From NCBI RefSeq assembly GCF_042429435.1, contig NZ_JBHMAF010000004.1: 64,000 nt of DNA, one strand, 5' to 3'. The position numbers and the translations under genes were made by a program. The notes under the pieces are model-generated. The model made no database searches. It was not told the origin of the DNA and was given only the letters and a program-made list of their open reading frames with translations. Shown here piece after piece: positions 59,092 through 64,000 of the stretch (within the stretch, counting starts at the first letter, position 1; each line of letters opens with the position of its first letter). Source of the stretch: Ectobacillus funiculus (GTDB lineage Bacteria > Bacillota > Bacilli > Bacillales > Bacillaceae_G).

Positions 59092-59162
59092 ATCTCCCAC
59101 CTTCGACCAACGGAAGTCCCCTTGTGGGAAAGGAGCGTTAGCGAGTAGGTGGGGGTAGTTCA
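59092..59162 (+). mobile_element. right-end palindrome of an IS200/IS605-like element
   Basis: ATCTCCCACCTTC (59092-59104) can pair with AGTAGGTGGGGG (59144-59155), followed by TAGTTCAA. A subterminal palindrome with a GTTCA-type cleavage end is the pattern of IS200/IS605 right ends. No transposase gene is nearby, so it would be a non-autonomous or decayed element covering about 58480-59162. Confidence 0.45.
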
Positions 59163-59254
59163 ATATAAATAAAGCTTATAAAAGTTACTTTTGTAATCAT
59201 TTTTACACACCATAGTGGTTCTTTTTGTAATATACTATACGTTGGTGATTGAAA

Positions 59255-59482
59255 GTGGAAAGACAGGATGAATTGTTGGTTCAAATTGGAAACACGATCA
59301 AAAGTGAGAGGCTGCGAAAAGGACTTTCCCAGGCCGAGCTTGCGGAACGAGCTGAACTTCATAAAAACTTCATTGGTATGATTGAACGGGGACAGCGTAG
59401 TACAACAATCTCTTCTCTGCGGAAAATATGTTTAGCACTAGGGATTAGTCTAACAGAGTTTTTTCATTATTTAAATGTATAA
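59255..59482 (+). CDS. XRE-family transcriptional regulator
   Basis: 75 aa from GTG 59255; GGTGA lies 6 bases upstream, while a TTG at 59249 is too close. HTH_3 domain: IGNTIKSERLRKGLSQAELAERAELHKNFIGMIERG-type sequence (residues about 10-45) with the recognition helix HKNFIGMIE. It resembles controller (C) proteins of restriction-modification systems in size, but no such genes are adjacent. A short palindrome ACCATAGTGGT at about 59209-59219 upstream of its promoter region could be its own operator. It directly follows the IS605-like right end. Confidence 0.82.
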   Translation: MERQDELLVQIGNTIKSERLRKGLSQAELAERAELHKNFIGMIERGQRSTTISSLRKICLALGISLTEFFHYLNV

Positions 59483-59548
59483 TCGAAGGGTACGCCAGAT
59501 GCCTTCGCGTTTCTCCATTGTTTATCTGCAGCCGAATGGAGAGACGGT

Positions 59549-59586
59549 AAAAAAGACTGATACGCACATGCTATCAGTCTTTTTTA
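59549..59586 (+). terminator. terminator of the XRE gene
   Basis: AAAAAAGACTGATA pairs with TATCAGTCTTTTTT, 14 perfect pairs. Element A23 begins in the tail. Confidence 0.85.
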
Positions 59587-59701
59587 CTCTTTAGAAGTAT
59601 AAAATTTCAACTAGAAGAGATAACAACGTAGCAGGGAATTTTAGGAATAAGATGTAAGTGCGACTACGCTTCTGTTTTCGCCTAACGGCTCACCAATAGC
59701 C
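59582..59701 (+). repeat. interspersed element family A, copy A23 (3' truncated)
   Basis: Starts TTTACTCTTTAG. The terminator part is reduced to GGCTCACCAATAGCC. Confidence 0.85.
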
Positions 59702-59856
59702 ACGATAGTGCAGTCGGCGCGAGAAAAACATGCTCTAGGTGTAAGCCTGTTTTTGTTTTTTGCCCATCCCATGTCCCTTTCAGATGAATAGTATACATCG
59801 AGTCTATTGGTTTTAGGAAATGATTCCTAAGGCTTTTAACATAAGGAGGAAGACAG
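59702..59856. other. leader region of the YjcZ-like gene
   Basis: Non-coding. AGTATACATCGAG and surrounding sequence may contain a sporulation-type promoter, but no consensus is clear enough to call. Confidence 0.3.
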
Positions 59857-60066
59857 ATGAGTGAAAATGTCGTACAAGGTGCAAATGACAGAAACTGCGG
59901 ACGTGGCCATGGCCATGGTCATAGATTTGGTTTTGGGTTTGCGATTATCGTAGTTCTATTTATTCTGTTGATTATTGTTGGTGCAAGCTGGGGCGGAGGT
60001 TATGGCAGAGGCTATGGTGGTGGCTTTGGCGGAGGCTATGGTTACGGCTACGGTTATGGCTACTAG
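59857..60066 (+). CDS. glycine-rich YjcZ-like small membrane peptide
   Basis: 69 aa. His/Gly-rich start (GRGHGHGHRFGFGF), one strong membrane helix (AIIVVLFILLIIVGASW, about 30-46), then a Gly/Tyr-rich tail with GGGYGRGYGGG-type repeats to the end. It is a long relative of the YjcZ family, small membrane peptides made during sporulation in bacilli. TAAGGAGGAAG precedes the ATG. Single gene with terminator. Confidence 0.8.
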   Translation: MSENVVQGANDRNCGRGHGHGHRFGFGFAIIVVLFILLIIVGASWGGGYGRGYGGGFGGGYGYGYGYGY

Positions 60067-60092
60067 TAAATTATAAAAATTATATGCTCACA

Positions 60093-60128
60093 AGGAATCT
60101 TCCCTGGAACGGGAGGGTTCTTTTTTTC
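60093..60128 (+). terminator. terminator of the YjcZ-like gene
   Basis: GGAATCTTCCC pairs with GGGAGGGTTC(T) allowing G-U, followed by T7. Element A24 begins at the T-tract. Confidence 0.75.
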
Positions 60129-60261
60129 ACTTTAAGAAAGTATAAATTTCTAGCTGGAAGCCAATTCGACGTAGTGAGAAATTTTAGGAATAAAGTATAA
60201 GTGCAACTACGCCTCTGTCTTCGCCCAAAGGCAGGGCTCGCCAATCGGCGAGTTTTCTTTA
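60125..60261 (+). repeat. interspersed element family A, copy A24 (near consensus)
   Basis: TTTTCACTTTAAG ... CTCGCCAATCGGCGAGTTTTCTTTA. Arms CACTTTA/TAAAGTAT pair. Confidence 0.92.
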
Positions 60262-60356
60262 TGACTTTTTGCATCACAGGGTATAAAAAGCTTGAAGTGA
60301 GAAAGGGAATTGGAAACAGCATTTCGAATATGTACAGGATGTAGAGGGGGATAGCT

Positions 60357-60731
60357 ATGGTTCAGGAAGTTAATGCGGCTATTGCACCAACCTTGCCGCC
60401 GTGGGTTTGGATTTGCTACTACTTGTGCATTGCAATTGGTTTAGCACTCACGGTTATGCATGTACTAACAGGCAGCAATCATCCGCGGGAGAGAATGTTT
60501 AACTTGTTTAATCTCATGTTTTTATTGTCTGTTCCGATCATATTTCTCGTAAACTCCATTGGACAAAGTGGTACAGAATACGGCAATTTTTTAACGGCGC
60601 TGCAGAAGGGAGAAAACTGGGCATTATTTGTTGTGGGCGGATACGTGTATATGTTTATACGTACGAGTATTATTGTGAAAGTATTATGGCGTCAACATAA
60701 ACAAAAGAATGGCAGAAAACTGACGTTGTAG
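60357..60731 (+). CDS. small membrane protein, unknown
   Basis: 124 aa with three hydrophobic helices (about 16-37, 50-66, 86-108) and a basic C terminus (LWRQHKQKNGRK). The first helix follows an Ala/Pro-rich start (AAIAPTLPPWVWICYY). I do not recognise the family. AGAGGGGGAT lies 5 bases before the ATG. It converges on the MFS gene with a shared terminator. Confidence 0.7.
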   Translation: MVQEVNAAIAPTLPPWVWICYYLCIAIGLALTVMHVLTGSNHPRERMFNLFNLMFLLSVPIIFLVNSIGQSGTEYGNFLTALQKGENWALFVVGGYVYMFIRTSIIVKVLWRQHKQKNGRKLTL

Positions 60732-60760
60732 AAGAATGATGGAAACGAAATAATATATAA

Positions 60761-60801
60761 CGTACAACAAAAGCATCGCGCAGCCGATGCTTTTGTTGTA
60801 C
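60761..60801. terminator. bidirectional terminator
   Basis: CGTACAACAAAAGCATCG (60761-60778) pairs perfectly over 18 bases with CGATGCTTTTGTTGTACG (60784-60801). Confidence 0.85.
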
Positions 60802-60824
60802 GTATAACAGTTTTCCCTGTAAGT

Positions 60825-62078
60825 TTAATCAAACGTCCGCACAGTGGGCACACGAAGTGAAACGAATAGAACAAATAAAATAAGAGCGATGGCCCCGAGC
60901 TTCATAATTGTTAAGACGGATAGGCCAAGTGTTAAGAGAAGGGATGCCCCTGCATATGATACGGGAATCAATCCCATTGAGGATAGCATAAGCAGACTCA
61001 TAACTCGTCCCATCATATCCTCCTGTACGGTTGATTGAATCACGCTCATAAGTGGAATTGCTGCCATAGCAAGTGTTATACCGAATATGGATGCTGCAAG
61101 CAGCGCCTGCCAGAGCGTTTCAGTGTAATTGAGCAGCAAGAAGGAAACACCTGATAAAAAGAGCATGATGATACAAAACCAGCCGCGATGTTTTCTAATG
61201 TTTAACACAGCGACAAGAATAGCGCCCACTGCCATGCCGCCCCCGGCAGAACCCTCTAAATAGCTAAAGTGCAGGGAGTCGCCGTGCAGAACGGTTTTCA
61301 CGAAAATTGGGAAGCCGATTTGCATAGGTCCAATTAGAAAGAAATTTAAGAAGGCGCTGCAAATCAACAGAGTTGTCAGAAAAGGGGACTGTTTTACATA
61401 CAAAATCCCTTCTTTAATCGAAGTAAGCATATCTTTATTGTGCTGCTGCTCTCCTTTTTGTGCCTCCATCTGAATATATTGTACAAGAATAGCTGAGATG
61501 ATGAGCATGACTATCGTAATGATGAAAATTGTTTCGTAGTCACCAACTTTAATAATTACACCAGCCAGCATTGGGCCGAGAATAAGTGACGACTGGTTTG
61601 TCATTTGTGTAATAGAGTTAGCTTGCGTGAGCTTGTCCTTTTTTACTAGCTCTGGCAAGATAGAACCGTCTGCAGACCAAAAAAACGCATCAGCCAAGCC
61701 GAAAAACAAGGCAAACAACATGAATGTATATAAGGTGATATGGCCGAAAAGCAGCCAAACAAGAATAGACCCTACAAGAATGGCTCGAATGAGATTGGAA
61801 AAAAACATGATGTTTTTCTTTGGAAACTTGTCAGCGACCGCACCACCGACAATCATAAAGATGAGACGCGGTACACTTGAGGCAAGGAAGACCAGGCCAA
61901 GAGATGCTTCTAAATCAAGCGTTTTAACGATATACCACGTTTGTGAAAACATAAAAAAGGCAAGCGCAAAGCTGGAAAATAGTGTGGCTGCCCACAAATA
62001 CAAGAAATTGGAATTCCGAAATAGTGAAGCACTAAGCAGTGGAACAGAAAGCTTTTGATTTTGCTGTAATTCTTCCAT
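60825..62078 (-). CDS. MFS transporter (EntS/MFS_3-like exporter)
   Basis: 417 aa with about twelve membrane helices. N-terminal LFRNSNFLYLWAATLFSSFA and the loop VGGAVADKFPKKNIMFFSNLIRA (MFS motif A form) near 78-100 match the MFS_3 group that includes enterobactin exporter EntS and macrolide efflux proteins. Substrate unknown. GAGGAAATAACT precedes the ATG. Confidence 0.88.
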   Translation of the reverse strand: MEELQQNQKLSVPLLSASLFRNSNFLYLWAATLFSSFALAFFMFSQTWYIVKTLDLEASLGLVFLASSVPRLIFMIVGGAVADKFPKKNIMFFSNLIRAILVGSILVWLLFGHITLYTFMLFALFFGLADAFFWSADGSILPELVKKDKLTQANSITQMTNQSSLILGPMLAGVIIKVGDYETIFIITIVMLIISAILVQYIQMEAQKGEQQHNKDMLTSIKEGILYVKQSPFLTTLLICSAFLNFFLIGPMQIGFPIFVKTVLHGDSLHFSYLEGSAGGGMAVGAILVAVLNIRKHRGWFCIIMLFLSGVSFLLLNYTETLWQALLAASIFGITLAMAAIPLMSVIQSTVQEDMMGRVMSLLMLSSMGLIPVSYAGASLLLTLGLSVLTIMKLGAIALILFVLFVSLRVPTVRTFD

Positions 62079-62196
62079 AGTTATTTCCTCGCTTTTAAAA
62101 GGTGAAGTGTTCTATATAGATTCCATTGTAGACAGAAAAATAAATGTTTTACAATGTATTTTGAAAAATATAAGAGTTTGTCCTATTTTCATATAA

Positions 62197-62235
62197 AAAG
62201 GCCTGAAGTACATCATGTACAACAGGCCTTTTTTT
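62197..62235. terminator. terminator-like hairpin upstream of the MFS gene
   Basis: AAAAGGCCTG.AGTACAT pairs with ATGTAC.ACAGGCCTTTT, followed by T. It serves yumC on the minus strand. Element A25 abuts it. Confidence 0.8.
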
Positions 62236-62371
62236 ACACTGTAAGAAAGTATACATTTCCAGCTAGAAGACAATTCAACGTAGTGAGAAATTTTAGGAAT
62301 ACAGTGTAAGTGCAACTACGCCTCTGTCTTCGCCCGAAGAGCGGGGCTCGCCAATCGTCGAGTTTTCTTTA
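62233..62371 (+). repeat. interspersed element family A, copy A25 (near consensus)
   Basis: TTTA at both ends. Arms TTACACTGTAAG/TACAGTGTAAG pair fully. Its terminal TTTA provides, on the minus strand, the stop codon TAA of yumC. Confidence 0.92.
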
Positions 62372-63358
62372 GAACATGCTAGAGCTGTGGAGCGGTTGGA
62401 TTTTTGCTTTTGGATCGATGTATGCTTTTGCATTATTGACTGCTGTTGGTGCTTCGCCGAAACCACAAGCAATTAATTTTACTTTTCCTTCGTATGTACA
62501 AATATCACCGGCTGCATAAACACCAGGAATGTTGGTCTCCATTTTGGAGTTTACGACAATGCTGTTTTTTTCGATGGAGAGACCCCAATCTTTAATGGGA
62601 CCTAAGGAGGAAACGAAGCCATAGTTCACGATTACATCATCTACATCAATAGTAATGCTTTCTCCTGTTTGTACGTGTTGAACGACAACCCGCTTAATGT
62701 TGTCATCGCCTATTAACTCAACAGGAACATATGGTGTTTTTACATGTGCGTGGGAATTGATTAGATTTTCGACGCTGTGTTCATGTGCGCGGAATTTATC
62801 ACGGCGGTGTACGATTGTTACTTGTTCTGCAATTGGTTCGAGCATGAGAGTCCAATCTACTGCAGAGTCGCCGCCCCCGAATACAACAACCTTTTTGCCA
62901 GTAAATTTGCTCATATCATCTACAAAATAGTGCAGGTTTTTCTTTTCGTATTGCAGTGCGCTTTTAAGCTCTAGGCGGCGAGGCTGGAATGCGCCATTTC
63001 CCGCTGTGATGATAACAGTTTTGGAGTAGTGGGCTTCTTTGTTTGTAACAAGCCTGAAAACTCCGTCCTCTTGTTTTTCTAATATCTGTACAGATTCATC
63101 CAGACAAATGGTTGGGGAAAATTTACGCATCTGCTCTTTCAGATTGTTGACGAGATCCTGTGCACGAATTTTTGGAAATCCAGCTACGTCATAGATATAT
63201 TTCTCTGGATAGAGCGCAGAGAGCTGACCGCCAAGCTGTGGCAGGCTTTCAATAATTTTTACACTAGCTTGCCTCATGCCGCCGTAAAACGCAGTGAACA
63301 ACCCTGTAGGACCTCCGCCGATAACAGTAATATCGTATACATTTTCAGTTCCTGACAT
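62369..63358 (-). CDS. yumC: ferredoxin/flavodoxin--NADP+ reductase (thioredoxin-reductase type)
   Basis: 329 aa, as B. subtilis YumC (about 332). FAD site ITVIGGGPTGLFTAFYGGM, NADP site VVVFGGGDSAVDWTLML near 157-173 followed by IVHRRDKFRAHEHS, and the closing IPGVYAAGDICTYEGKVKLIACGFGEAPTAVNNA. It lacks the CxxC of true thioredoxin reductase, as expected for this type. GGGGGCG precedes the ATG. The stop codon lies within the end of element A25. Confidence 0.94.
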   Translation of the reverse strand: MSGTENVYDITVIGGGPTGLFTAFYGGMRQASVKIIESLPQLGGQLSALYPEKYIYDVAGFPKIRAQDLVNNLKEQMRKFSPTICLDESVQILEKQEDGVFRLVTNKEAHYSKTVIITAGNGAFQPRRLELKSALQYEKKNLHYFVDDMSKFTGKKVVVFGGGDSAVDWTLMLEPIAEQVTIVHRRDKFRAHEHSVENLINSHAHVKTPYVPVELIGDDNIKRVVVQHVQTGESITIDVDDVIVNYGFVSSLGPIKDWGLSIEKNSIVVNSKMETNIPGVYAAGDICTYEGKVKLIACGFGEAPTAVNNAKAYIDPKAKIQPLHSSSMF

Positions 63359-63606
63359 TATTTACGCCCCCATCATCATATATTTAAAGCAGATGCTAGG
63401 TACAGTTTATGCAAAAGACACTGCGCCATTTACATAAAAATCCAGCTGCCCATAGAAAATGATATCATACTTCTTGTGGGAAATATTGGTTAAAAAAGAA
63501 AACTTTTGTGATTCTCCTTTTGTAATCAAGACTATTCGATAAAAAGAAGAGCGAGAATGGTAGGAAAAAGAGAGAATATTATTGTATATTAGGATTTGCT
63601 TGAAAA

Positions 63607-63636
63607 TTGACACAAAAAAGACTAATATAGTATATG
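63607..63636 (+). promoter_or_regulatory. sigma-A promoter of yumB
   Basis: TTGACA (63607-63612), 18-base spacer, TATATG (63631-63636). The AT-rich stretch 63359-63606 holds no recognised gene. Confidence 0.55.
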
Positions 63637-63693
63637 ATATATTGGTTATTCATATATTTATAAAAAATTTTCATTGAATCTTCTTGGTTTATC

Positions 63694-63711
63694 TTGTGAG
63701 GAAATTCACAA
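63694..63711. promoter_or_regulatory. Rex operator
   Basis: TTGTGAGGAAATTCACAA, a perfect match to TTGTGA-N6-TCACAA, the site of the NADH-sensing repressor Rex. It lies in the leader between promoter and start codon. Confidence 0.85.
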
Positions 63712-63780
63712 AGGGTGGCAATTGGATGTTGTGATTCTTCATTTTTTATTTATAAATATATAAAAAGGGTTGTGATTAGG

Positions 63781-64000
63781 GTGAGAAAGCCAAAAATCGT
63801 TGTTTTGGGTGCTGGCTATGGTGGTATGATTACTACTGTGCGCCTACAGAAGTTGTTATCGGTCAATGAAGCTGAAATTACACTTGTGAATAATAACAGC
63901 TATCATTATCAAACAACATGGTTGCATGAGAATGCAGCTGGTACATTGCATCATGATAAGACTCGTTTAAACATTAAAGATGTAATTGATACAAGTAAAG
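63781..64000 (+). CDS. yumB: type II NADH dehydrogenase YumB, N-terminal part
   Basis: Runs off the window; 73 codons are present. GTG start, then RKPKIVVLGAGYGGMITTVR with the FAD-binding GxGxxG fold, followed by NEAEITLVNNNSYHYQTTWL and HENAAGTLHHDKTRLNI, as in YumB/NDH-2 (complete protein about 400 aa). It would oxidise NADH and reduce menaquinone at the membrane. The leader contains a Rex operator, tying expression to the NADH/NAD ratio. Divergent from yumC, as in B. subtilis. Confidence 0.92.
   Translation, partial: MRKPKIVVLGAGYGGMITTVRLQKLLSVNEAEITLVNNNSYHYQTTWLHENAAGTLHHDKTRLNIKDVIDTSK

Noticed and set aside
59255..59482. Restriction-modification controller gene with partner genes
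   Set aside because: The XRE protein resembles C proteins in size, but no methylase or endonuclease gene is adjacent.
1248..62371. Family A as a CRISPR array or as tRNA-like genes
   Set aside because: Copies are dispersed and in both orientations, not regularly spaced with spacers, and no cloverleaf can be formed.

Overview
The window reads as chromosomal DNA of an endospore-forming member of the Bacillaceae. Evidence: strong AGGAGG-type ribosome binding sites, frequent TTG/GTG starts, sporulation genes (lytH, yunB, yutH, a YhcN/YlaJ-type lipoprotein, a YjcZ-like peptide), a SAM riboswitch on a metNPQ operon, a FadR operator on fadNAE, a Rex operator on an NDH-2 gene, and a gene order that follows the B. 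subtilis yus-yun-yut-yum arc (yusU-fadM ... yuzL-fadNAE ... yusI-gcvH-yusF-yusE ... met-suf-yunDCB-lytH-lipA-yutC...yutM ... yumC-yumB). I cannot name the species. Some families (DUF2935, DUF3920-like, DUF3055) suggest a relative of the B. cereus lineage or a neighbouring genus.

Layout. 1-10.4 kb: 3' end of tmRNA, then accessory genes: DUF2935, a TVP38-type membrane protein, a DUF4405 cytochrome-like protein, an orphan HPr, DUF302, and a probable quinone/azo detoxification group (extradiol-dioxygenase-like, azoreductase, NAD(P)H oxidoreductase). These are followed by an HExxH protein, a GNAT, a lipoprotein and an MGDG-synthase-type glycosyltransferase. 10.4-20.1 kb: thiamine-binding-like protein, YusU, proline dehydrogenase, a divergent DD-peptidase, YuzL and the fadNAE beta-oxidation operon. 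20.2-31.3 kb: a block absent from this position in B. subtilis. It holds a 7TMR histidine kinase/OmpR pair, then an alcohol module: Fe-alcohol dehydrogenase, GAF-PAS kinase, NtrC-type sigma-54 activator, Zn-alcohol dehydrogenase, aldehyde dehydrogenase and DUF779. Two near-perfect sigma-54 promoters precede the Zn-ADH and the aldehyde dehydrogenase genes, and three helically phased palindromes lie upstream of the Zn-ADH promoter. 31.3-36.5 kb: yusI, gcvH, yusF, yusE, an SCP2-like gene, and the SAM-riboswitch metNPQ operon. 37-42.3 kb: sufCDSUB. 42.6-58.1 kb: the yun/yut housekeeping and sporulation cluster with lipA, dapF and HesB. 58.1-59.2 kb: non-coding DNA that looks like a decayed IS200/IS605-type element whose structured RNA (promoter plus six consecutive stems) resembles the HEARO/omega-RNA of IscB. 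59.2-64 kb: XRE regulator, glycine-rich YjcZ-like peptide, small membrane protein, MFS transporter, yumC, and the start of yumB.

The most striking feature is two families of short interspersed elements filling the intergenic spaces. Family A (about 135 bp; 21 near-complete copies plus 4 fragments) folds as a long hairpin with compensatory base changes followed by its own rho-independent terminator hairpin (CTCGCC-AATC-GGCGAG-TTTTC). Family B (about 155 bp, 3 copies) has a different body but the same ends. Most copies start directly at the T-tract of a host terminator or of another copy, and many are bounded by TTTA on both sides. This looks like a mobile, terminator-targeting, non-autonomous element family.
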